Part shown: one piece after another, positions 36,119-48,907 of the stretch | Layout of the letters: each line of letters begins with the position of its first letter | Numbering within the stretch: the first letter of the stretch is position 1 | From: Bisporella sp. PMI_857 | Lineage: Eukaryota; Ascomycota; Leotiomycetes; Helotiales; Helotiaceae | DNA: 64,000 nucleotides | Assembly: GCA_021307315.1 (NCBI GenBank) | Contig: JAJSPD010000071.1 | Span: 124,001-188,000 of the forward strand | Reading direction: 5' to 3' | Program-made: the position numbers and the translations under genes | The notes under the pieces: generated by a model | What the model was told of the DNA's origin: nothing | The model's database searches: none | What the model saw: only the letters and a program-made list of their open reading frames with translations

Positions 36119-37035
36119 ATGGCAACACTTATTCCAACAACAATCCACGCCTCGCCCTCCCTCGACTCCTTCACAACACTTACAGACTATCAATCCCAGA
36201 CACCCGCCTCTTTCCAGTCCGACCGCCCAATTCTGCACTACCACGCAGAAGGCGCAACGGCGCTACAGGATGAGCCACAAGAACATATCTTATCAATCTG
36301 GGACCTTGAACAAATTGCTACGGAGGAGGACGAGTTTAAGCCATTAACGCAAGCTGTGGATGTTTTTGTTTCGGATCAGTATGTTTTGATTTCCCTTGCC
36401 TGCTTCGCGATCAAGGCTTATATATATACGATCTCTATTACTAACCCATCCGCAGAAATCTGACGATCTGGAACAGTTCAGTGCAAAAAGGGACCTCGAT
36501 TCCGTATCCTTGTATAAGCTTGCATGCGACGCAAACCCTCGACAACCAGAATAATAATGGCATACGCGCGCTACTTTTACATATAGATTATGCGCCGTCC
36601 TCTCCGGATGATGACGACCCTCCAGCCCCAATCCAATTATACCTTATACCGCCTCCTTCGTCGAACATTCAAGATCTATATGCTGCAGTAACAGCATGCT
36701 CGAACCTGAACCCGGATCCTTCGAATAGCAATGACCCAGATGTAATAATGGATGAGGAAGGAAATGAAGAAGGCTGGAGCACAGAATTACCTGGTGTCAT
36801 ACAAGGAAACACAACAGGTGGGCTACCACCACCTTTTCCGGGCAGTGGAGGCTGGATTACGGCAGAAAATGTAGGCGAATACTTTGATGCGGACGGAAAT
36901 TTCATTGGCGGACAGCAAGATGATAGCGAAGAGAATGGAGAAGAGGTTGGTGAGAAGAGGCCGAGGCCAGAGACTAATGGACATACAGAGGAGAATGGGG
37001 ATGGGTTAGAGAATAAGAGGCCAAGAGTTGATTGA
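36119..37035 (+). CDS. pICln-like protein (Voldacs domain), methylosome/snRNP assembly chaperone
   Basis: Two exons (36119-36378, 36456-37035) give 279 residues. After an N-terminal strand region, VFVSDQ|NLTIWNSS and then KGTSIPYPCISLHATQTL and LYLIPPPSSNIQDLYAAVTACSNLNPDP follow the PH-like fold of the 'regulator of volume decrease after cellular swelling' (pICln) family. The acidic C-terminal part (GWSTELPGV, EENGEEVGEKRPRPE) and final KRPRVD fit that family's acidic tails. In other eukaryotes pICln delivers Sm proteins to the PRMT5 methylosome and blocks premature snRNP assembly. The fungal homologue is poorly studied. The intron has a CTAAC branch and a CGCAG acceptor. Confidence 0.75.
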
Positions 37036-37435
37036 TGAACATTGTGGTGTCAAACCTGTTTCGAGAATAATGTGATGAGGACTGTATGGTCTAGCAGAGA
37101 ATTATACCGCTCGGAATAGATGGTGGACCAACGATGTGTATGTATAACGGACAAAGACCGTACATATGATAAAAGTGTTTTAGAAACGAGAAGCATCAGG
37201 CGTAATTGAATACCAGACTGTACCCAAAGTCGCTGCTCCTTAGTCCACAGTAAGGTGGAAATATTCGTTATTAATATTCAGATAATATATCTATATATGT
37301 ATGTTCCAGTAATACAATATGGTATTTCCTCGAACTCCAGTCCAGATCCAGAACGCCCGCTAATGTCGCAGGTCAAATAATATAATAGCACAAATACACA
37401 GGTCGCAGAACGTGATGTTCCACCTATTAGCCATG
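37036..37435. other. Convergent intergenic region
   Basis: The pICln-like gene and the OPT gene end towards each other here. It is AT-rich with ATATAT runs near 37284-37303 and no gene. Confidence 0.4.
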
Positions 37436-40048
37436 TCACTCCATAGCAAAACACCTCTCTATATTTTTCGCGTCGTTGCCCCACCAATGCGGCATCTCGA
37501 TCTGTAGAATATCTCATTAGTCCGTTGACGTAAGGAAGACGGACGAGGCAACTTACGACCTTCCCGGCGCCAAAAACAAGGAATATAAACAACATGTTAA
37601 AATTAAACCCGGCATCGAAAGCCCCGGCCAGGATATAATTATACCGTGCCCAGAACTCGTAGTGATATCGGTACGCCCAGTACATGACCACGAAACCGCC
37701 GATGAGCGCGGAGAGGTAGCCAGTGCTAATGTTGCCGTAGAAGGTGGACATAGCACAGAAGAAGATGGTGGTATTCCACAGCGGAAATTGAAGAGGCGAG
37801 TTAGGCCACTTTCTATGCAGGAGGAAGAGGATCATTGGGATGGTGGCACCGGCAAGGAAGCCGTAGGCTACCGGGTGGAAAAGCGCTTGTTCAAAGAGTC
37901 GCCGCGGACCGATGAGCACATATTGTGTGCTGAAGCTTAGCGTGGTCACGAGATCTTGCCCCGTCCACTGGTGGCGCGGGTCGATTAGCTCGCCCGTTAG
38001 ATACTGGCCCTTGGTATCGAGGATCCAACGAATTGCGGCGTAGTTCATGGGGATGCCGATGAAGGAGCCGAAGACTTGGGAGAAGAAGACGGCTTTCGGG
38101 GGAATGTGCATATAGTGTCCAATCTTTTGGTCTTGTAGCATGTATTGGGCCCTGTACCAGGCATCACCAGCTATGGTGCCGTAGATAGGCGCGCCTACGG
38201 GGTTCTTGTAGCCGCGGATGCCGTTTACCATCAGACCGTATAATAGCTCGTTTGTGCTACCGGTGGGCAGTTGGAAGTTGGAGAGTGCGTACAGCCATCC
38301 TAATGGGATGACTACCACAGCGCCGGTGAGAATGGCGACGAAGTATGTCCAGATGGGGATGAAGAGGTAGCCGCGGGCTAGAATGATGATTGTAGGAACG
38401 AATGAACAGAGAAATAGCACAACGAACCACCAAATGGGCACTTCTTCGTATGACCGCATAAGGACATTCAGTTGGTCATGGTATTGCTCATTGGCAGAAG
38501 TTTTCCATCCACTTGCTCGCCGTGCTTGCCATTTCTTGCACATTGATTGGAGATGTGGCCAGCCAAAGAAGATGATCCAGCTAAAGGCGGAGGTAAAAGA
38601 TGCGTAGTCAAAGAACATACCCCAGAGTTGTTGAGCCCCGATATAGATGGGTCCGTACTCTTCATAAGCGGTTTGATTGAAGAGATGATCTGATGTGATG
38701 AGGTACTTGATTGGATACAAGGTCCCATTTCCTGTATATTTTTTAGTTTGGCACCTTCAAAATGGTCAAGGCAAATACCTTGAAACAGACGATTTGACAT
38801 CAGACGGTGGTTCCATTCCGTCATGCCTCCCCATTTTGACGCTGGTATCAAAACCCAACAATTGAAGACGAAGGCGACGAAAACAATGACTTGCGTCCAC
38901 CACGGAGTCAAAAACATGCTCCCCATGTTGCCGAGATTCCCAATGTTAGACCAGTCAAATGACAAATTCAAGACCCCCATTCCACCAAGACCAGAGCCTA
39001 CGAAGTTGACGACTTTGTTATTGGGAGCGACCCAACAAAGAAATGCGAGGGAGCTGAGCATGGGGAACACAAAAGCCGGAAGAAACTGCCACAAGAAAAC
39101 GCCTAATAGAACCAGAAAAAAAACTATAGTCTGCCTTCTTGATACTGGAGATGGATTCTCACGTTGCTTCTTCTGCGTCTCGAATAAAGCGGATTGACAT
39201 AATCTATCGAAATCAGTGATTGCACTGCAGATAAACCCAGGTACAACTTACGCCTGGAACCAAGGATACTGAGGATCGTAAACCAGAAACGATCTCGCGA
39301 TAGCTGCATAGGAATATCCAATCCATGTTACAGCCCACATGAAGCTAATGGCTAACATAGGGTGCACCTTGTAGTCAAACCACAACTCCGCGACCGAAAT
39401 GGAGCTATATGCTAGATTGTACGTGGCTCCACTAGCAGCAGCTATCACTACAAGCACATGCTCCTTCACGCTGAAAGGACCCGGATTGAGACTGAACCTC
39501 CACGAAGTGAAAGGGATCCGGACTTGCCGGGCTGGAAGCATGTTCGCGAGCCACTGGCCTACGTAATTTGACCCAATTTGCACGAAGAAGATGGAATAAG
39601 GTGCCGATGTCGTCCGGTACATGGCCATTTGCGAGAGAAATGCGCCGGGTGTCACGAATAACAGAGTCAAGACAAAATACCGGAAGGTAATGGTCGGTAA
39701 TGTGGTGTCGTCGGTTAAACTGACCACCCTCCGAACATGCCATGGTAAATCCTTAAGCAATGGATCATCATCGTCAGCTGGTTGAACATCGACCTGTACT
39801 CCGCCTTCCTGGTCTGGCGAATACTCTGGAAATTTCTCCTTGTAATCAGGGACCTCCTGGATCAAACTCGAATCCGGCGTTCCGCTCAGCTTTGAACCAA
39901 CATCAGTCCCGAAGAGTGTGCTTCCGCTGGATTGCGATGACGAGATAGTGTTGAGAGACTGGACAGTCTCCCCGGAGCTGTTCTCAATCCAGCCGACGAT
40001 ATCAATCCCATGGATATCGGTACCACGTAATTCTGTCGGTATTGACAT
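37436..40048 (-). CDS. OPT-family oligopeptide transporter
   Basis: Four exons (39252-40048, 38779-39203, 37557-38731, 37436-37501) give 820 residues. The start is the first ATG; an earlier TTG frame extension is not used. A hydrophilic, acidic N-terminus of about 130 residues leads to about 14-16 membrane helices with OPT landmarks: SNYVGQWLANMLPAR, SSLAFLCWVAPNNKVVN, the TAYEEYGPIYIGAQ loop, and FGSFIGIPMNYAAIRWI. The last 22-codon exon encodes IEMPHWWGNDAKNIERCF, the typical OPT ending. OPT proteins import tetra- to hexapeptides or glutathione with protons across the plasma membrane. The upstream frame continues past the last donor to 37278, which can mislead annotation. Confidence 0.92.
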
Positions 40049-41934
40049 TTGGACGATGGCTTCTGGTGTCGCTGATCTCCTAACTGTATGTTCGCGATTT
40101 GCGTGAAACAATATGAGCAGTAAATGACGAATCTCCCGAAGGTTTAGTGTGTAAAGTCTATTGCTCTCTCATCGCGCCTCATAGCCGTCAGTGCCTATTG
40201 CTGGCGTGTATCCATTCCGGTATATTCATTGCTTCTATCCTCTGTCGAAGCATGATGATGATGAGGACGGCGCGAAATGATATTGAAGTTTGAATGAAGA
40301 ATGATGGTCTGGGATTGGGGGATTCGATGGTGGAGCCCAGGCCCCAGCTGAAGTCGAGGCGGTCCGATGAAATCCCTGCAGACATGCTATGAAATGCATC
40401 AGTGTTCATGTCTGTTCAGGTTCCGCTGTGCCGCAACACCACATGGCAACCCGCCAACAGGATTGTATCTATCCCGTTGTCAGCGAATGCAACGGCCTGT
40501 CATTCGCTATCTCTACTCAGACACTAGATCACTTTTATGCTTTGGGGTGATAAGCACCAGCAAAAACCGATAAGCCAAACCGTCGCATGCGAGTAGATTG
40601 GGAAAAGGAGACGAGATGGCTTGAGTCGTGCCACCAATTTTGATATGGCGTAAGTATTGACTTTGATAGCAACATTCTTGAGCGAATAATTCGGGATTTG
40701 GGGCCTCTTGGCTGGCTTGAAGGGAAAATTCCAATGTCAACAGTCGGAGAGAAATGCATATAAGTAGTCTTCTTCTATTTTTTGATCTGAATAAACAATA
40801 ATGACATGTCCGCATCGCTATAATAAGATTTTAAATGAAATGTGTGGGTGAAGATGAACGAAAAGGGGGGGACAACCTTCAACCCAGCGATCGGGGAGAG
40901 GGTGGATGGATGTGTGGATGTACAGGACTATGGGATGTGCATTGTTCAAACGAATCTAAAAATGTATTCTCGGAAGAACCCGATAACGTGGGGGGGAATG
41001 CACGCCAAGGGCTTGTGTTCAATACTTTGACTCCCTTTACTTCCAAAGCACTAATAAATGCCTGTTCTTATCACTTTCCACCTCATCCCTTCCCCCAGTT
41101 CTCAACTCACCTGGCAAAGGATATAGTCGTTACACAAACTTCCCCCTTACCTTCAGCTCGGCTTCGGGGTGAACTTAAAGATGATGCCCTTCCAATTATT
41201 TAGCCACTGTAGGAGAGATAAACAGTGGTCCGACATCAATCCCAGCATCTTGGCAAAGTTAATATGGCCAGCTTGAGAATTCAAAGGCCTCGATTGTTGG
41301 CCAGAGCAGGCTGATGAATATGGCACAGAATGAGGTATCAATCATTTGTTTGACCTCTCATCTTGTAAACAGACGCCAATCCCTCCAGTTACAAGCCTAG
41401 CATACCATTGAGACTTGGCCCCAGGCAATCAGACTGATCTGTTCTTGGGTTCTACCCTCCGTCGTAAAAGAGGACACAGTGCCCACTCCCGTATCTCTAC
41501 GAGGCAGCAAGGTAAATACAACCCAAGAAGCTCTCATAAACCCATGTAGCAGAAAGAAGATTGTTCAAAACAGTAGGGAAACATCAAATACCGGCCAACC
41601 CGTCTCTTGGGGCCTTGGCAGCTGGAATTCCTGTTTCTAACCTTGCATGGGAAGTGAGGGCTTATCAGTCATATCCCAGGAGTCTCTCAGTTCCATGCCT
41701 ATCTTCACACCAACAATCCCTTTTCAATATATAATTTTGGCTCTAAAAGGATGAAAGATAGTGTCTAGATCACAAAACTAAATATCGTATCATACTAGAG
41801 GTGACTTTGAAAGCACCAGTGGGCAGAGAAATATCATGTCGACCAGGGTTCCCAACAAATGTTCGTCCCAATCTTCGCAACCCCTCTGCGGCGTATTGAA
41901 ACTTCAATCATTGTAAGATAACTTACGTCCCGCG
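40049..41934. other. Intergenic region without a supportable gene
   Basis: About 1.9 kb upstream of the OPT gene. Several short frames on both strands (for example 40513-40815 minus and 40835-41203 plus) show no motifs or splice links. Confidence 0.4.
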
Positions 41935-43257
41935 TCAGGCTTTCCCTGCGCCGCCTCGAATCACAGGTGAGAGTGGAAACACTTGTTCCTTTTCAGTAAC
42001 ATCTGCATACAAAGCGTCCCATCGTTCTTTCAGAGGCTCCGGGGTTTCCCAAGCCAGCTCTGGATCTCGTAACCAGAGGCGTAACAGGTGTCGTCTATAA
42101 CGAAGGTTAAGCCCTGCGATTGGGAGACCGTAGAGGCAGCACTTACTCCTGACCAGGGGCATCTACGAAGCCATCTCTCGCATGAAAGATGCTCAAGTTG
42201 TTCACATACTGGACATCTCCCTTCTGAAAGTCAAGCGTCAAGGAGTACCGTTCAGCCAAGAAGTGCAACGTATCCAGAGCCTCGGCTTGAGCTTCAGTGA
42301 TGGGAGGAATGTCTGTGCTGCGAGGAAGATTCAAGAAGCCGGTAAAGCCTCGCCGGGCATACTGGATAATCACGCGTTCCGGGGCATTCGCCTTGGCTGC
42401 AGTGTGGAAAAGCAGCGGCCTTGTCGTATATGGCTTTTCTGGATTGCCATATCCATCAAATATCCAGTCCTCGGACAAAGTCCTAATGATATCTGGACGA
42501 GTCGAAGCAATCTCATTATACACCCGCCAGCTGCTCGCCAGCTTGCTTTCACCGCCATGGGCAGCAGTATTCAGTGCAAATAGCGAGACGATATCACCAG
42601 AGTCAGTGTGGAAAACCTGCTTATCAGTCGTGTAGGCTGGTGCGCCTATCTTTCCAGCCACGGATGTCTGGCTTAGATCCTTGATATGGTTAAGCATAGA
42701 TGACTTCTTTTCACCATCAATGGTTTTGCTATCCTGCCGACCGCGGACGGATCCAATGTACGATGACACGCCGGCGTAGATGATGGCGTTGTCATCGATT
42801 GGGTGTCTACCTGGCTGCAGACCGCGGAGTACCAAAAATCCTCTTCCGAACTGGAGTTGATGAGCTTCTTTCCTGAGAAGTGGACCCACTGAGGGGAGGG
42901 GGAAAGTAGTTTGAGCAACATGGCCAATCGGCTTGTTTAGTGCTAAGTATTGTTATTTTTATTTTTTTTGCTTGAGGGAAGGTGACTTGTCATTCTACAT
43001 TTGAAGTATGATAGCGCATTTTCAATCTCACCAAGGTGGTCTTCAGAGAGCACCAAGGTCCAGTCTCGGTCATCAGTGAAGTCTTTGCCTTCCCACACCA
43101 AAGGACCAGTCAACCGTTGGGGGAAATTAGGAGGAAGCCCAGCATCTTTGGAAAGTTGAGCTTTCACTCGCTCTGTGCGAAGCTGAAACTTTACAAAGTC
43201 AGGATGATATGATATATCTGGCTGTTTAGTGTCTGTTTGTGTGATGGTTGAGGTCAT
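41935..43257 (-). CDS. TauD/TfdA-family 2-oxoglutarate Fe(II) dioxygenase
   Basis: Three exons (42999-43257, 42147-42942, 41935-42094) give 404 residues. The metal triad is present: His198 and Asp200 in VFHTDSGD, and distal His340 in IFHARDGF, followed by the ERHLLRLWLRD segment whose arginine binds 2-oxoglutarate. The N-terminal GPLVWEGKDF and GRGFLVLRGL strands fit the fungal TauD-like group. Known members hydroxylate or cleave taurine, other sulfonates, or secondary-metabolite intermediates. The substrate is not evident. It is transcribed away from a stand-alone adenylation gene across a shared 1.27-kb upstream region, which raises the possibility of co-regulation. Confidence 0.88.
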
Positions 43258-44528
43258 TTTGTATGATCAAAGGATGCGAAGTCAAAGAGTAATCAAGTAA
43301 TACATATGTAAGATTGTCAGAAGAAGCAGACTTCAAACAATGGATATGATGAAGGTTTAGTGATTTGATATTGCAAGCGTATACTGATTTTGGTGTGGTG
43401 AGGTGTGTCGTCAGTATTGCGTGCTACGCAGCTTGCCCCGTCCTCGATTGGGTCTAGCCTATCACGACAATATATTAACAATCCCACCCTACAAACCCTT
43501 GTGCATAGGATTGTCAATATGCTCTTCTAAGATGGGTTTTTCTCTCAATGGTCGGCTTATATTTCATTATATCACTTTTGATATTTCGAGCCATCGAGAA
43601 TTTTGAACGTCAACAGCCATTGTGCACAAATACAATCTCTTTCCAGACAGCAATTCTATGGAGGTTTAATAACTTAGAGGTAATCGGCTTGATTATTTGA
43701 GCATCTGCTTGGAAATCTCTGGGAAAGGGTTGATGATTCATGTTTAGTGTATTTGGTTGAACAGAAGCGGATTAAAGAACAATCAGCGCATTGCCAAACC
43801 AGTATAAGGTCTAACTCATAAGCATATCAGCTTAAACTCTCTTGGACACCATCCACAATTACAGTGCATAAAAGGCTGTGGACTCCCTGGAACATCTGAG
43901 GTTTCATATATCATTGGGATGAGAAGTGGATTGGCATATCTTGTTTTTGAAGGAACTCCTACAAGATTAGCAAGCTCTCCGTAGGATCCGGCCAAGAGAG
44001 TATGAAGCTGCACAAATGTGCCCCCCGCCCCCCCAAAATTACACACATCTACTCTCTAAAGATCGAAGAGTTCCATCCACGCTTGATATTTTCCTGTGCT
44101 GGAGGAAACTCTGATTCCTTGATAGGTTTATCCACCCTGTGACACGCATATGAAAACAATATTGTGTACACAAGACATGCGTTTCGATTGTCTAAACCTT
44201 AGCAAGGGCAGAGGTCACAAAATTACAAAAAATATTATCCGGGCATCAGAAAATATATTTGATGGGATGTACCATGTAGCATTGCAGTAAAAGATTGCTT
44301 GGTAGTACACATCGACAGCCCTATGTTCTTAAAATCCACTCACATAGTGACATCCACACCACAGTTACACAGCAATCAAAATGCCGTATCACAAGATTCT
44401 TAAACTGTAGTACAATGGCTGCGTCATCGGAGCTTTGGAAGAGGTATTTGTTGTCCTCTTTTGTTGCACTTTTAGAGTTTGGCTTCATCTTTGTGTAGAC
44501 TCACGCATTCGTCGAGGAAGAAAAAAAA
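43258..44528. promoter_or_regulatory. Divergent upstream region (TauD-like / adenylation protein)
   Basis: The two genes start at 43257 (minus) and 44529 (plus). No gene is seen between them, so the 1.27 kb holds both promoters. It is AT-rich with no distinct operator noticed. Confidence 0.4.
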
Positions 44529-46282
44529 ATGAACACCCATCATGACTTTGGAAAGCGACTACTGGTCACGGAACTGGATCGTACCGCGCAAGAGAATCCA
44601 GCACAAATTTTTGCCGCGCTCCCTGTCCAGAATGACATCCTGAGAGGCTACAGAGACATAAATTTCAAAACAATCAGCCGTGCTGTTAACAGGATGGCAT
44701 GGTGGATTGACAGTAGAATTGGTCGCAGTACCACATTCCAGACTATTGCATACCGAGGGGCGAGGGACATCCGATATCTCATAATTGTTCTGGCGGCAAT
44801 AAAATGTGGATTCAAGGTGCGTATTCAGATGCGCTGCAAAAGACAATCTGATAAATAGCATAGATGCTCTTACCATCGCATGTCAACAGCACTTTTGGTA
44901 CACTTAAGCTCCTGGATGAGACTGATTGCATTGTCTTCTTACATTCAAAAGACGTGTTTGTTGATGAAATAGCTGCGGGCAGGGAGCTTGAGATACTTCA
45001 AGTACCTGAGCTAGAAGAGCTGCTGGAATCCGGAGATGTCGAGCTTTTCCCTTATGATAAGACTTTCGAGGAAGCGAAAAATGACCCAGTGAGTTTTTCG
45101 ATTCAGGTGCAAGTTTATATGCTAACTTTTAATGTTGAAGGTAGTCGTAAGTGCACGAATACAAATTCTTGATTATGAAAGCCGAAGCTTGTGCTAACCT
45201 CTTAGATTCTGCACACATCCGGGAGCACTGGTTTTCCAAAGCCTATTTTTTGGTCCAATTACCACTATGCAGCAATTGACGCGGCACATCTTCTCCAACC
45301 TTTCAACGGACATGGTATTAAAACTACGCTTTCCGGGAAATCCCACAGAAAACTAGCTGGTTGTGAAATGTTCCACGCAGCTGGTAATATCACAGGGCTA
45401 ACCGGGCCTATATTTGATGGAAAGACCATCGTATATCTTCCTTCCTCAATGAGAGCAAGAGATATAACCCCCGAGTTCTTCATCTCGTTGATGTCTGCCA
45501 CAGCTATAAATTCGGCTACCTTCCTTTCCATGATCATCGAGAGGTTGAGTACTAGCCCAGAAGCTATAACTACGCTGGAACAATTGAGCTCGGTTACGTA
45601 TATCGGGGCACCACTCCCAAAAAGAGTTGGAGATCTTGTGTCGCAGCGGGTTCGACTGCAGAATATATATGGTGCGACTGAGTCAGGCCCCCTGCCACAG
45701 TGGGAGCTAGAACGAGAGGACTGGGAATACATCTGCACCAAGCCACAATACTTCGAGAAGTTGTCGCCAGACGCAAAGCAGCACGAGCTCGTTTTTCGCC
45801 GAGATGAAGATGATCCGACATCCCAGGCAGCATTATATAGCTTCCCTGAGCTTGACATGTACAGGTCTGGAGATTTGTTTTCAAGGCATCCGACCAAACC
45901 AGATCTGTGGCGTTTTGAAGGAAGAAAGGATAACACAATGGTAGTGACGTGGGGTCCCAATATCAACCCTGCACCCATCGAACAGTATGTTGAAGCACAG
46001 CCCTGGATCGGTGGCGCTGTCGCGGTGGACAACGGATCAGGCTTGTCATTACTGGTTGAGCTCGAACACAAGACAACTTTTGGTGATCAGGACTTAATAC
46101 ACAAAGTATGGAAAGTCGTGGAAGAAGTAAACAAACACATGCGCACCATCGAACAAATTGGAAAGGAGAACATCATTCTCGTAGACGCGTTGCCAAGAAC
46201 AGATAAAGGAACTGTTATGAGGAAGAGAGCTATGGAACTATTTAACAAGCTTTCTAAATCACCACACCATGATTGCGAGTAG
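44529..46282 (+). CDS. Stand-alone adenylation-domain protein (NRPS-like), no carrier domain
   Basis: Exons 44529-44816, 44864-45088, a 6-nt microexon 45141-45146, and 45206-46282 give 531 residues. Adenylation core motifs are in order: A3 LHTSGSTGFPK (about 175-185), A5 IYGATESG (about 327-334), A7 YRSGDLF (about 392), A8 GRKDNTMVVTWGPNINPAPIE, and A10 PRTDKGTVMRK (about 503-513). The N-terminus resembles fungal NRPS-like carboxylic acid reductases, which normally continue with a carrier and a reductase or thioesterase. Here the frame stops about 18 residues after A10, so only acyl activation is encoded. The acid activated is unknown. The two residues (Val-Val) from the microexon complete the usual hydrophobic strand before A3. 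Confidence 0.82.
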
Positions 46283-46434
46283 CGGTAGTACGAAATGTGG
46301 GTATGGAATCTATAGTCCATTGTTAGCACTTAGAAACTATAGATATAGCAATTAGATTTTACTCCGCAAGGTCTGAGATGGTGTAAACTCCGGTGAATAT
46401 AAGCCAGAGCCTTTTATCAATGCGAGAACTTTCA

Positions 46435-47732
46435 TCAAGCCAGTGTATTGGCGATGAGCATTTCGAAGTATGCTGGATTGAATATCCCAAAGTCTGGTGC
46501 AGGCTTAAAAGCTAAAAGGCATTAATATCAGGTTTATCTGTTGAGATGAAACGTACCCGTTTTCTTCCCGCAATATGAACTATAATTGTAGGATCCAGCA
46601 TCACTGGTGCCATCGCTCTCCCCAGGTGGCTTGGCCCATACGAAAGCATCAGTGTTCGAATCAGAGGTTTTATCTGTAGGCGCCAGACCAAGTGCAGCAC
46701 CATTAACATTGCACCACTCTCCCCACTCTTCTCTCAAGCCTTGAATACCATTTCGACTCGTGTCTACGATTGCATGCCTTGGCAGCCGAACTGAAGTGCG
46801 ATTGAGAGCCGAGGACATTATCGACACGAAACGTTTCTCATTTTGAGCGGGATTGCACTGCTGATCAAAAGGGCACACGAATTCTCCTGGTTCTAAGTTC
46901 CAACTATTATAATTGGCGATATTGGTGGAAAACCCCCGAAGCTGGCTTGGGTCCCCAGCTTGTGAGTACGCTTTGTAGAACATTTCTGCTCCAGATTCTG
47001 TTGGATGAAATTAAAATTGATATTTTAGTCAAGTGGCCACGTACTCACTTGCATCCTCCGGCCATCCTAGTGCGCCTCCATGGCCAAGATCAAGGTACAT
47101 GGCAACATTGGGGAGATTCAGCTGGCGCAACGCATAGGATATGCCGTCAAGTATCGGCACTGCATCTTGTTGACAGTCCGCTAAGTCGCGGTTGAGGACT
47201 AAGAGTGGAAGCACACCTGGCTCAAGCACAACCGCCACTGCAGCCCTTGGGTGATTTCTCAGGATATTCGAAAGGGCTGTTCATCAATTAAGCAAACAAA
47301 TGTCTGAATTAAAGCAATTATCTTACCATCAATGATATCTGACTTATAATTGCCAAGCTGATATGGAGGAGACTCGATTGACTCGCAGAATCTTGGTGGT
47401 AAGGCTCGAAGAACGATTCCCAGTATGTTCGAACATGGCACATTCTGCAGCTCGTCCTGAACCGTCGCCAGCTTTGAGGTGCCATCAATCCAAATAAAAC
47501 TCCCGGTATTGATAACTTTTATGGCTAAGGCTTTCATGCTTGGATTTGTCATCGATGCGACAGTCTTTGCGACCTCTAGTTCATACCATTTCGAGGGATG
47601 AAGTATTCTACCTGAAAATGGGTTTCCTGCGAGAGAGACCGGAGAATTGCAGACATCTCTCTGAACATGTTGCATGGGAGTGGCAAAAATAGGTACCGCG
47701 GCGCTAACAATAAAAGGAAATGCTTTCTTCAT
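46435..47732 (-). CDS. GH6 (cellobiohydrolase II-like) protein with catalytic aspartates replaced
   Basis: Four exons (47327-47732, 47049-47276, 46557-46997, 46435-46511) give 383 residues: a signal peptide, then a GH6 barrel without a CBM1. Family landmarks are NPFSG, SFIWID (Asp83, equivalent to Trichoderma Cel6A Asp175), NLPNVAMYLDLGHGGALGWP, VDTSRNG, WCNVNG and GESDGTSD (Asp340, equivalent to Asp401). However, the acid-bearing DRDC motif reads PRFC (Phe115 in place of Asp221) and EPDSL reads EPGVL (Gly156 in place of Asp263). All splice junctions keep frame, so the changes are not modelling errors. It is probably a secreted protein without normal cellulase activity; binding, regulation or a new reaction is open. 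Confidence 0.85.
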
Positions 47733-48907
47733 GTTGCGTTTTGGTATTTGATTGGGAAGAGCTCACTGATTGAATACCTGACTTGAACTGATGCAAAATC
47801 ATTCACCCCCAAAATAAAGGACCATCTACCACAATATATCATTCAATTTGGACACGGCACGGCCAATAAGAATGAGACTGTAAAGGTTCTGGGGATCTTC
47901 CAGAAACAGATCCATAATAGCCGCAGCAAGACCTTAGCCGCCAAAAAGTCTGGAGAGGGTGCAACCCACCATCATTAAATGGTTTTGAGCGCAGCTGTAT
48001 CTGCTGACAAGTTTTATGTTGCGTTATTTTAAAAATGGAACTCAATCTGACAGGTAAGCAGTGCTTCAACAGCAATTCATCATTTAAAAATGCTCCTTGG
48101 TGCTCCATGCATTACTTATCACACTCTCGAAGCAAGATGAAGTGGTGACTCAAAAGTCATGTGAGGAACTTTCCGGAGAGAGTCGCCCTTGTCGCACGCA
48201 AGAATTCACAAATATGTGGGGAGAATAAGGCAAATTGAAGTCCGTGGAGATAATAATCAAGGCTGCGGAATAAAAAAAAGCGGGATCAAGCAACAGGAAG
48301 GTGCATGGACTCAAATAATAACTAAAAATCCTGCCTGCCGCCCCTTGGCGGTAAGTTTGTGCAGGCTCTAAGGAAATAGTTGTAGATGAAGTGGACGAAA
48401 CATACATATGAAACTCAAGGCTTCTTAAGACCTCATATTAAACAGCGATAGTCCCCATTAGTCCCTATTTGGGCCTCCTCTTGTTGATGTACTCTTACAC
48501 GTTTTATCTCCAAAAAATACCACATACCCACAATCGTTGATGTTACTGGTATAGCAATGGCCCAGCATAACTAGATTCTTGGAGACACTGAAGAAGCTAG
48601 GCCAGGCGTGTCGTAAAAGTTGAAGAATATTGTTGAAAGTATAGACTAGAGTCGCTATTAGCAGTATTATTGACGTCAGTTGGAGGAACTTACTGCTGAG
48701 TACATTCCTGGGAGAAAGACAATTCCCAGGATGGATATGGTATTCATGGCGGAAGAATCTCTTTGGCTTGCTAGCGCAACCCTCCTTTGATCCCGCGCTA
48801 TTTCAAAATTGAGTTTACTTTGTCTTTTGGGGCAGCATGGTATTAATCTTCTCAGTAAAAGGCTAGTAGTGATAAAGCACTCATATAAGGAGACTTGCGA
48901 GACTTCG
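47733..48907. other. Intergenic region without a gene
   Basis: Upstream of the GH6-like gene. Short frames only; AT-rich. Confidence 0.4.

Noticed and set aside
37278..37556. Read-through C-terminus of the OPT frame
   Set aside because: The true ending lies after an intron at 37502-37556. The spliced form gives the typical MPHWWGN tail and stops at 37436.
40513..41203. Several open frames between the OPT and TauD genes
   Set aside because: Short, overlapping on both strands, mostly without ATG starts, and no motifs.
45089..45205. Single 117-nt intron skipping GTAGTC in the adenylation gene
   Set aside because: Possible, but it drops two residues of a conserved strand and ignores strong flanking acceptor and donor sites. 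Kept only as the alternative to the microexon.
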